NCBI RefSeq assembly: GCF_008634025.1
Contig: NZ_PDCM01000001.1
Coordinates: 3,752,501 to 3,816,500, forward strand
DNA length: 64,000 bases
Direction: 5' to 3'
Source of the DNA: Streptomyces albofaciens JCM 4342
Lineage (GTDB): Bacteria; Actinomycetota; Actinomycetes; Streptomycetales; Streptomycetaceae
Of the stretch, positions 34,304-42,076 are shown one piece after another. The position numbers were made by a program, and so were the translations under genes. Every line of letters begins with the position of its first letter. The stretch's first letter is position 1. The notes below the pieces were generated by a model, which was not told the origin of the DNA, did no database searches, and saw nothing but the letters and a program-made list of their open reading frames with translations.

Positions 34304-35329
34304 ATGGCCGCCCCGCCCGCCGCACCGGGTGATCCGGACGTCGCCCGCGCCCGTGCCCGTGCCCGAACTCGCGCCCGAACCCGAGCCCTTGCCCGCGCCC
34401 GAGCCCGTGCCCGGCGCCGTCGGCGAATCCCCCGGCCCGCCCCGCCGCCGGGCGCCTCCGGCCCCGGCCCCGCCCCCGGCACACCACCGCAGCCCGACCA
34501 GCGGTTCGAGTTCGTCAACACCGTCCTCGGCGCCGGGTCGCTGGTCGGGGGCCTGATGTTCTACGCGGGCGTCATGCACAGCAGCGCCTACTTCGGGTAC
34601 TTCCACGTCCGCGCGTCCGTCCTCGGCTTCGGCTTCCCACAGATGATCATCTGGAGCCTGCGGCTGGTGACCCTGCCGGTCCTCGTCTGCCTGGCCGTCC
34701 TGGCCGTGGGGCCGCGCCTGCCGGACCTCCTCGTGGCCCTGCGCGTGCCGAGCCGTGCCACGCTCCGCGTGCGCCGCGCCGGCCGGGCCGTCGCCCGGCA
34801 GTACGCGCTGTTCGTGGCGGCCGGCGTCGGCCTGATGCTGCTGTGGCAGCGCATCCAGCCGTACGGCTGGGCGGCACCCCTGCTCGTGGCCACCGGCCTG
34901 GTCCTGAGCCAGAGCGGCGCGGCGAACCCGGCCCGCCCCGCGCGCGGGCTGTGGCGCAGGGGCCTGCCGGTCGCCGCGGCCGGGCTGTTCCTGGTGTGGG
35001 CCATCGCCCTCGTCGCGGGCCAGCTCGGCCGGCAGGACGCCCGCGCGGCCGCCGCGCACCTGGTGCGCCGCTCCGCCGTCGTGGTCCTGAGCACCGAACG
35101 CCTCAGCCTCACCGGCCCCGGGCTGACGACCGAGACGCTCCCGGGCATGCACTACCGGTACCGCTACACCGGACTGCGCCTGATCCTGGAGCGCGACCGC
35201 CGCTACTACGTCCTGCCGGTCGGCTGGCGGGCCCGCAGCGACCCCACCTTCGTCATCGAGGACGACGACTCGATCCTGATCCAGATCATGCCGGGCACCC
35301 GGCCCCGGGAGGGGGACGACGAGCCGTGA
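34304..35329 (+). CDS. Membrane protein with extracytoplasmic domain; N-terminus possibly frame-shifted
   Basis: A 341-residue frame whose part from residue 67 (QRFEFVNTVLGAGSLVGG) is convincing. Four membrane helices (about residues 75-95, 110-130, 163-185 and 220-240) are followed by a soluble domain of about 95 residues ending ILIQIMPGTRP. Residues 14-45 are an implausible alternation of Arg and Ala using rare CGA/CGT codons. In the same bases the +1 frame from GTG 34329 encodes a Pro/Glu-rich stretch (PAPVPVPELAPEPEPLPAPE) with normal Streptomyces codon use, so one base may be missing near 34440-34480. No family recognised. It probably works with the adjacent lipoprotein and secreted protein. 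Confidence 0.6.
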   Translation: MAAPPAAPGDPDVARARARARTRARTRALARARARARRRRRIPRPAPPPGASGPGPAPGTPPQPDQRFEFVNTVLGAGSLVGGLMFYAGVMHSSAYFGYFHVRASVLGFGFPQMIIWSLRLVTLPVLVCLAVLAVGPRLPDLLVALRVPSRATLRVRRAGRAVARQYALFVAAGVGLMLLWQRIQPYGWAAPLLVATGLVLSQSGAANPARPARGLWRRGLPVAAAGLFLVWAIALVAGQLGRQDARAAAAHLVRRSAVVVLSTERLSLTGPGLTTETLPGMHYRYRYTGLRLILERDRRYYVLPVGWRARSDPTFVIEDDDSILIQIMPGTRPREGDDEP

Positions 35330-35408
35330 GGGGCGGCGCACCGGTCCGGCCGCGCCGAATATTCGTTTTGCGTGCAACCATCCGGTGCCCGCGCTGGTCT
35401 GGCCTCGT

Positions 35409-36791
35409 ATGAACGGATCGACAACGGGGACACGGTCGCAGCGCGTGGCGGGCGCCACGGCGGCCGTGGTGCTGGTGGCGCTGGCCGTGGCGGTGACGGT
35501 CGGCGGCAAGGCGCCGGTGGTCGCCGTCGATGGCGGAGCACCCGCCACCGGGCCGGCACTGACGCTCAGCGGCATGCGGAACACGTACTACATCCCCCGG
35601 GCCGACTCACCGGTCCGGGACGACACGCCGGGGAAGTACGAGATCACCTTGAAGGCCCGGGAGTCGCACCCGGTCGTCAAGAACGTCAAGGTCAGCATCG
35701 ACCTGTCCGTGCTCAAGGGCAAGGCGCGCCCCGTCTGGGCGGACAAGGGCAACAAGTGCGGCATGACGGGCCAGGTCATGACCTGCACGGTCGACGTCGA
35801 GCCGGGCGCGGTCTTCACCCCCTTCACCCTGGTGCCGCAGCCGGGGGCCGCCCCGGGACCGGCCGGGGCCGTCACCGTCACCGTGACCAGCCCCACCACG
35901 CCCACCGTCCGGCACACCACCCAGGTCGTCATCGGCGCGCCCGTCATCACGGCCCGTCAGGTCCCCAAGAGGACCGGCGTCCGGCCGGGCTCCGGGGTGG
36001 AGCTGACACCCGCGTTCGGGAACAGGGGGGACACCGGCATCGACGACGGGGTGACCGTGCTCGTCGAGGCTTCCGAGGCGACGCTGCGGCGCCTCCACGG
36101 CAACTGCCGGTACGACAAGGCCGTGGCGCCCACCAGGGCGCAGTGCGACTTCCCCGGGCCGCTGCCGCCCGGTGCGGCGTACGAGACGGACGCCCCGTTC
36201 ACGGCGCAGGCCGACGCGACGGCGATGCACGGGCGTGTCTCCTACACCGTGCTCCGCGCCCACGAGACGTTCGGCGAGCACCGGCTGCTGCCCGCCTCGG
36301 CCCCGCGCGGCACCGGAGCGCCGCTCGGCCTGCGCCCCGTCGACGGCGGCGGCAGCGACTTCGCGCCGTCGATGTACTCGCACGCCGACGCGGCCCGGAG
36401 CGACCTGGACTTCGACACCACGGGGATCGACGACCTCCAGGCGGTCGGCTTCACCATCAAGGGCAAGGTGGGCGAAACCGTCGACGCCCAGGTGCCGTAT
36501 CCGAGGAACTTCGTCGATCCCGAGATGGCGGTGACCCTGCCCGAAGGCGTCAGCCTCGTCACCGTGCCGCGCGGCGAGCACACGAGCGACATGGTCTACT
36601 GCGAGCCCGGCGGGTCCGGGCGCGGTTCGGCCGAGTGCCACGGCTACGAGGTCGGCGGCACCTGGGTGCGCGTGCACCTCGGCAGGCGGGTCGAAGGCGC
36701 CCGGGGATCGGTGCGCGCCCTCTCCGGACCGAGGGCCGATCCGGACCGGGAGAACGACACGGCGCCGGTCACGGTCGAGTACACCGGCTGA
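35409..36791 (+). CDS. Secreted protein with repeated beta-sandwich-like regions
   Basis: A 460-residue protein with a signal peptide (SQRVAGATAAVVLVALAVAVTVGG, residues 10-33). The mature part is beta-rich with recurring segments ending in V-T-V type strands (AVTVTVTSPTTPTV, VTVLVEASEATL, APVTVEYTG), similar in style to bacterial DUF11/Ig-like wall proteins. Two Cys pairs are visible (NKCGMTGQVMTC and CRYDKAVAPTRAQC; later YCEPG...SAECHGY), probably disulfides outside the cell. ATG 35409 is preferred as it leads directly into the signal peptide; GTG 35385 is an alternative. No recognisable catalytic motif. Position after a lipoprotein and a membrane protein suggests an envelope-associated complex. 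Confidence 0.68.
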   Translation: MNGSTTGTRSQRVAGATAAVVLVALAVAVTVGGKAPVVAVDGGAPATGPALTLSGMRNTYYIPRADSPVRDDTPGKYEITLKARESHPVVKNVKVSIDLSVLKGKARPVWADKGNKCGMTGQVMTCTVDVEPGAVFTPFTLVPQPGAAPGPAGAVTVTVTSPTTPTVRHTTQVVIGAPVITARQVPKRTGVRPGSGVELTPAFGNRGDTGIDDGVTVLVEASEATLRRLHGNCRYDKAVAPTRAQCDFPGPLPPGAAYETDAPFTAQADATAMHGRVSYTVLRAHETFGEHRLLPASAPRGTGAPLGLRPVDGGGSDFAPSMYSHADAARSDLDFDTTGIDDLQAVGFTIKGKVGETVDAQVPYPRNFVDPEMAVTLPEGVSLVTVPRGEHTSDMVYCEPGGSGRGSAECHGYEVGGTWVRVHLGRRVEGARGSVRALSGPRADPDRENDTAPVTVEYTG

Positions 36792-36865
36792 GCCGGGGCG
36801 GGCCGCCGGGCCAGGGGCGGGCGGCTCGCCGGGCAAGGGCGTTTCCCCGGGCGGCCGTTGGCCGT

Positions 36866-36905
36866 ACCGTTCGGTGCGGAACGTACAGTGCCCGCACCGA
36901 ACGGT
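36866..36905. promoter_or_regulatory. Long perfect inverted repeat upstream of the epoxide hydrolase gene
   Basis: ACCGTTCGGTGCGG (36866-36879) and its exact complement CCGCACCGAACGGT (36892-36905) flank a 12-bp spacer containing TACAGT, a possible -10. Each arm also contains a small palindrome (ACCG-TT-CGGT and ACCG-AA-CGGT) with centres 30 bp apart. The layout suits two TetR-like dimers blocking the promoter. No regulator gene is adjacent. Confidence 0.6.
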
Positions 36906-36933
36906 GGACCCGCGAGCGACCGCAGGAGGACAT

Positions 36934-37923
36934 GTGACCAGCGAGGTCGAGCACAGCTCTGTCGAGGTGAACGGCGTCCGGCTGCACATCGCCGCCCAGG
37001 GGGAAGGGCCCCTGGTCGTACTGCTGCACGGCTTTCCGGAGTGCTGGTACTCCTGGCGGCACCAGTTCGCGCCGCTGGCCGCGGCCGGCTACCGCGTGGT
37101 GGCCCCCGACCAGCGCGGCTACGCGCGCAGCGAGCAGCCCGCCGACATCGACGCGTACACGATGCTGCACCTGACCGGCGACGTGATCGGCCTGATCCAC
37201 GCCCTGGGGGAGGAGCGGGCGGTCGTCGTCGGCCACGACTGGGGCGCGCCGGTGGCCTGGACGACGGCCCAGCTGCGCCCGGACGTCGTACGCGGCGTCG
37301 TCGGGCTGAGCGTGCCGCCGGCCCCGCGCTCGCCCGTGGCGCCGCTGCCGCGCCTGCGCGAGGCGCTGGGCGACGGCTTCTACCAGATCTACTTCCAGGA
37401 ACCGGGCGTCGCCGACGCCGAGCTGGCCCAGGACCTGAACGCCACCTTCCGCGCCATGCTGGTCAACGGCTCCGGCGACAGCCCGTTCACCGATCCGCCC
37501 CAGCCGTGGGTCATCCCGGAGGGCGGCAAGCTGCTGGACACCATGCCGCAGCCGGAGGAGCTGCCCGCCTGGCTGAGCCAGGAGGACCTCGACACCTTCG
37601 TGGGCGAGTACGCCCGGCACGGCGACCGCGCCTTCACCGGCGGCCTGAACTGGTACCGCAACATCGACCGCAACTGGGAGCTGACGGCGCCGTTCCAGGG
37701 CCGTGGCATCGACGTACCCGGGCTGTACCTGGCGGGCGACCGTGACCTGGTCCGGGCCTTCCCCGCCATGACCGAGCTGCTGTCCGCCCTGGAGCGGGCG
37801 ATGCCGAACGTACGGCAGGCCCCGGCCTTGCCCGGCTGCGGCCACTGGACGCAGCAGGAGCGGCCGGACGAGGTCAACGCCGCGCTGCTGGAGTTCCTGG
37901 CGGAGCTGCCCGCGGCGAAGTGA
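36934..37923 (+). CDS. Alpha/beta hydrolase, epoxide hydrolase type
   Basis: A 329-residue cytosolic hydrolase. The oxyanion HGFPECWYSWR motif lies near residue 29, the nucleophile is Asp102 in GHDWGAPVA, the base is His304 in CGHWTQQERP, and a Tyr-rich cap region is present. HGFPE plus an Asp nucleophile in the elbow is characteristic of soluble epoxide hydrolases, which open epoxides to diols. AGGAGG lies four to five bases before the GTG at 36934. The 40-bp inverted repeat just upstream suggests tight regulation by an unlinked repressor. A strong terminator follows ten bases after the stop. Confidence 0.9.
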   Translation: MTSEVEHSSVEVNGVRLHIAAQGEGPLVVLLHGFPECWYSWRHQFAPLAAAGYRVVAPDQRGYARSEQPADIDAYTMLHLTGDVIGLIHALGEERAVVVGHDWGAPVAWTTAQLRPDVVRGVVGLSVPPAPRSPVAPLPRLREALGDGFYQIYFQEPGVADAELAQDLNATFRAMLVNGSGDSPFTDPPQPWVIPEGGKLLDTMPQPEELPAWLSQEDLDTFVGEYARHGDRAFTGGLNWYRNIDRNWELTAPFQGRGIDVPGLYLAGDRDLVRAFPAMTELLSALERAMPNVRQAPALPGCGHWTQQERPDEVNAALLEFLAELPAAK

Positions 37924-37932
37924 GCACACGGA

Positions 37933-37977
37933 AGGGCCCGCCACGGGCCGGTGCGGAACCGGCCCGTGGCGGGCCCT
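37933..37977. terminator. Bidirectional terminator with a 20-bp perfect stem
   Basis: Bases 37933-37952 pair perfectly with 37958-37977 around a 5-base GCGGA loop. It sits between the convergent hydrolase (stop 37923) and amino acid permease (stop 37997) genes, so it can serve both. Confidence 0.9.
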
Positions 37978-37996
37978 CGACGTCGGTGAGGGGCGG

Positions 37997-39496
37997 CTAC
38001 GACACGGTGGCGCCGGCCTGCTCGGCCGCCTCCGGCGTCCGTTCGGCGAGCCTGCTGTGGCGCCGCCCGTACCCGAAGTACAGCGCGAGGCCCACCGCGA
38101 GCCAGACCAGGAAGCCGACCCAGGTGATCAGCTGGAGGTTGAGCATCAGGTAGAGGCAGCACAGCAGCGAGACCAGCGGGATGAACGGGACCCACGGCGT
38201 GCGGAAGGCGCGGGGCAGGTCGGGCGCGGTGCGGCGGAGGATCAGCACGCTGGCCGAGACCGCGGCGAAGGCGAACAGCGTGCCGATGTTGACCATCTCG
38301 GCGAGCACGTCGAACTTCATGAAGGCCGCCAGCGCCGCCATGATCACCGAGAGCACCACCAGGTTGATCTTCGGGGTGCCGTGCTTCGGATCGACCTTGT
38401 ACAGCGCCTTCGGCAGCAGCCCGTCCCGGGCCATCGCGAAGATCACCCGGCTCTGCGAACGGAAGCAGATCAGGCTCACCGCGGCCAGCCCGACCACCGC
38501 GCCCAGACTGATGACCGTCGCGAAGAAAGGATGGCCCTTCGCGGTGAAGGCGTCGGCCAGCGGCGCCTTCACCGACAGCTCTGAATAGTGCTGCATTCCG
38601 GTGACCACCAGGCACACCGCGACATAGAGCACGGTGACCACGACCAGCGAGGCGATGATGCCGATGGGCAGATCGCGCTGCGGGCGGCGGGTCTCCTCCG
38701 CGGAGGTCGCCACCATGTCGAAACCGATGTAGGCGAAGAACACCATCGCGGCGGCGCTGAGAATTCCCGCGACACCGAATGCCGTCGGGGTGATGCCGGT
38801 CAGCAGCTGCAATAGCGGGGCCTGGAGGCCGGAGACCTTCGCGGTGTGCTGGGCCTCCGGAACGAAGGGGTGGTAATTGTCGGTGTCGATGAAGAACAGC
38901 CCGGCGACGATGACCAGCAGCACAATCGCGAACTTGATGCCGACCAGCACATTGGTGACACCCTTCGACAGCTTTCCGCCGACGACGAGCACCGCCCCCA
39001 GCACGAGCACGAGAAGCGCCGCGGGCAGATTCAGCACGGCGTCGTCGCCGCCGCTCAGCGCGGCGGGCAGGTGCAGTCCGACGCTGTTGAGCATCGACTG
39101 CAAGTAGCCGGACCAGCCGACCGCCACCACCGCCGTCGCCAGGGTCAGTTCCAGGCTCAGCGCCCAGCCGATGATCCAGGCGGGCAGTTCGCCGAGCGCC
39201 GTGTACGAGTAGGAGTACGCGGAGCCCGCGACCGGCACCGAGGAGGCGAATTCCGCGTAACACAGCGCCGCGCAGGCACAGACCGCGGCGGCGACGACGA
39301 AGGAGAGCGCCACGGCGGGCCCGGCCATGTTCCGGGCCACCGTACCGGTGAGCACGAAGATTCCGGTGCCGAGAATGACACCGACCCCGAGGATGGTCAG
39401 ATCCAGAGCGGAAAGATCCCGGCGAAGGCGTTGTTCGCCTTCTCCGCGAGCCTCCTTGACGGCTCGCTCCAAAGGCTTTTTGCGCAGCAGACTCAC
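37997..39496 (-). CDS. APC-family amino acid permease (cationic amino acid transporter type)
   Basis: A 499-residue membrane protein with about 12 helices. Family landmarks are the first helix LTILGVGVILGTGIFVLTG with the GxGxGTG-like unwound segment and the FFAYIGFDMVATSAEE motif in helix 6. RDLPIGIIASL and a CFRSQSRVIFAMARDGLLP helix 8 loop follow. This pattern matches CAT-type permeases of basic amino acids. GTG 39496 (VSLLRKKPLERA) begins the conserved basic cytoplasmic start, though its Shine-Dalgarno sequence is weak; the frame remains open further upstream without support. It is monocistronic, sharing a terminator with the hydrolase. Confidence 0.9.
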   Translation of the reverse strand: MSLLRKKPLERAVKEARGEGEQRLRRDLSALDLTILGVGVILGTGIFVLTGTVARNMAGPAVALSFVVAAAVCACAALCYAEFASSVPVAGSAYSYSYTALGELPAWIIGWALSLELTLATAVVAVGWSGYLQSMLNSVGLHLPAALSGGDDAVLNLPAALLVLVLGAVLVVGGKLSKGVTNVLVGIKFAIVLLVIVAGLFFIDTDNYHPFVPEAQHTAKVSGLQAPLLQLLTGITPTAFGVAGILSAAAMVFFAYIGFDMVATSAEETRRPQRDLPIGIIASLVVVTVLYVAVCLVVTGMQHYSELSVKAPLADAFTAKGHPFFATVISLGAVVGLAAVSLICFRSQSRVIFAMARDGLLPKALYKVDPKHGTPKINLVVLSVIMAALAAFMKFDVLAEMVNIGTLFAFAAVSASVLILRRTAPDLPRAFRTPWVPFIPLVSLLCCLYLMLNLQLITWVGFLVWLAVGLALYFGYGRRHSRLAERTPEAAEQAGATVS

Positions 39497-39726
39497 GGTG
39501 GGTATTCCGAACTCTCTCAAGGGGTACGGGAACGGTCGTACGCGTTCCCGGTCGGAGTCTCCGTCAGGCGTCCGCGTCCTCGCAACGTAACGCTCCGGCG
39601 TCTCAAATACTGGGACCGCCGCCCGGAATGCCGGGACGCCGCGGGACCGGCGGACAACGCCCGGTGACCGCGCCACGGCGCGGATATTCCCGTTCGCCCG
39701 CCGCGTCCGTCGGTTACAGTGGGCCC

Positions 39727-39753
39727 ATGGCTTCCTGGTACTACTTCCTCTGA
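39727..39753 (+). CDS. Leader peptide MASWYYFL upstream of the ABC-F gene
   Basis: An 8-codon frame ATG-GCT-TCC-TGG-TAC-TAC-TTC-CTC followed by TGA, too short for routine gene calling. TACAGT (39715-39720) ends six bases before the ATG, so transcription should start at or next to the ATG, giving a leaderless message. The run Trp-Tyr-Tyr-Phe is a plausible stall signal. The downstream gene is an antibiotic-resistance-type ABC-F protein, a class often controlled by ribosome stalling on short leader frames. A hairpin follows 16 bases after its stop. Translation and stalling are inferred. Confidence 0.65.
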   Translation: MASWYYFL

Positions 39754-39769
39754 GTCCGGGCGTGACCGC

Positions 39770-39791
39770 GGACGGCTGATCCCGGCCGTCC
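39770..39791 (+). promoter_or_regulatory. Hairpin just after the leader peptide (possible attenuator element)
   Basis: GGACGGC (39770-39776) pairs with GCCGTCC (39785-39791) around an 8-base loop. A ribosome stalled near the leader stop at 39753 could affect its folding. A weaker stem, CCGTGC/GCACGG (39926-39945), lies closer to the ABC-F start. The 221-base spacer between leader and ABC-F otherwise shows no gene. Confidence 0.4.
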
Positions 39792-39974
39792 CACCGCAGG
39801 AACGGCGACGCCCGCCGCCCGTGCAGCGACACCTGCCGGGCCGCCGCGTCGATTCCCGGTCACTTTCTCCCCGCAGCCGCGCGTACCGCCGTGCTGCGCC
39901 CCGGCCTCATATCGGAATCCGGCCCCCGTGCCCGACGGCGCACGGCGCGGCCATGACGTACCCAGGGATTTCCC

Positions 39975-41705
39975 GTGCGCCCTCGCGCCCAATTGACCAT
40001 GAAGGACGTTTCCCTCGCCTACGGCGACCGCGCCGTACTGGAGCAGGTGTCACTGACCGTGCGCCCCGGCGGCAGAGCCGGCGTCATCGGGGACAACGGC
40101 TCCGGCAAGTCCACCCTGCTCCGGCTGCTGGCCGGGGACGCGCAACCGGACACGGGCGAGATCACCGTGTCCTTCCCCGGCGGCGTCGGCCACCTCGGCC
40201 AGACCCCGGACCTCGACCCGGGCGACACCGTCCAGGACGCCGTCGACGCCGCCCTCGCCGAACTGCGCGGCCTCGAAGCCCGGATACGGCTGGCGGAAGC
40301 CGCCCTGGCCACCGCCAGACCCGACGAACTCGACGCCTACGGCGAGCTGTTGACCGCGTACGAGGAGCGCGGCGGCTACCAGGCGGACGCCCGCGTGGAC
40401 GCCGCCCTGCACGGCCTCGGCCTGGCACACCTCACCCGCGACCGGACGCTCGGCTCGCTCTCCGGCGGTGAGCGGGCGCGACTGTCGCTCGCCTGCGTCC
40501 TGGCCGCCGCCCCCGAACTCCTGCTGCTGGACGAGCCGACCAACCACCTCGACCAGCAGGCCACCGCCTGGCTGGAGGCCCATCTGAAGGCCCATCGCGG
40601 CACGCTGGTCGTCGTCACCCACGACCGGGAACTGCTCGAAGCGGTGACCTCGGACATCCTCGAAGTCGACCGCGATCTGCGCACCGTCACCCGCTACGGC
40701 GACGGCTGGCAGGGCTACCGCACGGCGAAGGCCGCGGCCCGCCGCCGCTGGGCGCAGGACCACGAGGAGTGGCGCGCGGACGTGGCCCGGACCGCCGAGC
40801 TGGCGGAATCGGCCGGCCGCCGTCTGGCCGGCACCGGCAAGGACCCCCATGAGGGCTTCGGCAAACACCGCCGCTCCCACGAGGCGAAGCTGTCCGGCCA
40901 GGTCAGGGCGGCCAGGCAGCGGCTGGCCCGGCTCCGGCGCCACCCGGTGCCGCCGCCTCCCGTACCGCTCCGGTTCGGCGCGGAGCTGAGCACGTACACG
41001 GACGAGGCCGGGCACGTGGAGGGGTGCGGACACCCGGACGGGCCGGGAAGCGCGACGGGCTGCGGGGGCACGGACGGGTCGGGAAACGAGAGGGGCGAGT
41101 CTGCGGACAGGCTCCTGGCCGAACTGACCGGCATCACCGTCGGCGACCGCCTGCGCCTCGACGGGCTGACCGTCGCGCCCGGCGAGCGCCTGCTCGTCAC
41201 CGGCCCGAACGGGGCGGGCAAGACGACGCTGCTGCGCGTGCTGGCCGGGGACCTGCGCCCCGACACGGGCACCGTGCGCCGCCCGGCCCGGACGGGCTAC
41301 CTGCCGCAGGAACCGTCCGTCGTACCGTCCCGCCGGTCCCTGCTGGCCGCCTTCGCCGCCGGGCTGCCCGGCCCGCCCGACGAACACGCGCCCGCGCTGC
41401 TCTCGCTCGGCCTGTTCCGGGAGGACGACCTGACGGTGCCGGTGGCGGCCCTGTCCGTGGGCCAGCGGCGCCGGCTGGAGCTGGCGCGCCTGGTCACGCG
41501 CCCCGCCGACCTGCTCGTCCTGGACGAGCCGACCAATCACCTCGCCCTCGGTCTGGTCGAGGAACTGGAGGAGGCGCTGTCGGCCTATCGCGGCGCGGTG
41601 GTCGTGGTCTCCCACGACCGTCGCTTCCGGCGCGGGTTCCGCGGGCGCACGCTGGAGCTGGACGGCGGCCGGGCGGTACGGGAGGAGGCCGCCGGCAGCC
41701 GCTGA
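39975..41705 (+). CDS. ABC-F family ATPase, antibiotic-resistance/ribosome protection type
   Basis: A 576-residue protein with two ABC ATPase domains and no membrane segments. ABC-F proteins enter the ribosomal E site and dislodge antibiotics or rescue stalled peptidyl transfer. Walker A motifs are GDNGSGKST (about residue 38) and GPNGAGKTT (about residue 410). Signatures are LSGGERARLSL and LSVGQRRRLEL; Walker B/DEPTNHLD occurs as LLLLDEPTNHLDQ and LLVLDEPTNHLAL. The inter-domain linker (about residues 240-320) is basic, with a long charged helix. A Gly-rich stretch follows (residues 340-380). GTG 39975 has AGGGA eight bases upstream. A leaderless 8-codon leader frame 221 bases upstream suggests translation-dependent induction. 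Resemblance is to streptomycete macrolide/lincosamide/pleuromutilin self-resistance proteins; drug range unknown. Confidence 0.92.
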   Translation: MRPRAQLTMKDVSLAYGDRAVLEQVSLTVRPGGRAGVIGDNGSGKSTLLRLLAGDAQPDTGEITVSFPGGVGHLGQTPDLDPGDTVQDAVDAALAELRGLEARIRLAEAALATARPDELDAYGELLTAYEERGGYQADARVDAALHGLGLAHLTRDRTLGSLSGGERARLSLACVLAAAPELLLLDEPTNHLDQQATAWLEAHLKAHRGTLVVVTHDRELLEAVTSDILEVDRDLRTVTRYGDGWQGYRTAKAAARRRWAQDHEEWRADVARTAELAESAGRRLAGTGKDPHEGFGKHRRSHEAKLSGQVRAARQRLARLRRHPVPPPPVPLRFGAELSTYTDEAGHVEGCGHPDGPGSATGCGGTDGSGNERGESADRLLAELTGITVGDRLRLDGLTVAPGERLLVTGPNGAGKTTLLRVLAGDLRPDTGTVRRPARTGYLPQEPSVVPSRRSLLAAFAAGLPGPPDEHAPALLSLGLFREDDLTVPVAALSVGQRRRLELARLVTRPADLLVLDEPTNHLALGLVEELEEALSAYRGAVVVVSHDRRFRRGFRGRTLELDGGRAVREEAAGSR

Positions 41706-41742
41706 GAGCCGCGCCCGGGCACCGGCCCGGAACGCAGGGGCT

Positions 41743-41798
41743 CGTCACGGTGGAGACCCGTGACGGGAGGGGAGGGCGCGCTCCGGGGTGCGCCCTCC
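41743..41798 (+). terminator. Tandem terminator hairpins after the ABC-F gene
   Basis: Two adjacent stems: 41743-41750 with 41758-41765 (8 bp, 7-base loop), and 41771-41779 with 41790-41798 (9 bp, 10-base loop). They begin 38 bases after the ABC-F stop codon. The remaining bases up to 42076 hold no gene. Confidence 0.75.
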
Positions 41799-41971
41799 GG
41801 CCCGAGGGCCGACAGTGGAGGGGAAGCCCGTCTGTAACCAGCGAGGAAAGGGCGAAGGGGCGACCGGTCCCGTGACGGCGTGGCATGACGACGCGGTGGA
41901 CGGGCACGCGTGCCGACGGGCCGGACGGTGGCCCCGGGGACACACGGACCACAGGACAACCGTCCGTACAC

Positions 41972-41996
41972 GTTGAAACCGCTCAGAACCGGGCAC
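41972..41996 (+). promoter_or_regulatory. SigB-like promoter candidate for the Balon-like gene
   Basis: GTTG (41972-41975), 15 bp, then GGGCAC (41991-41996) approximates the streptomycete SigB-family consensus G-N-N-T, 14-16 bp, GGGTAC/T. It lies 80 bases upstream of the ATG at 42077, as expected for a stress-induced ribosome factor. One -10 base differs from consensus. Confidence 0.45.
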
Positions 41997-42076
41997 CCGG
42001 AACACCGTCAGGACAGCACCGGCAAGGCTGTGACGACCGTCAGTCGGCGACCCGCGAATTCCTAGGAGGAAGCGCC

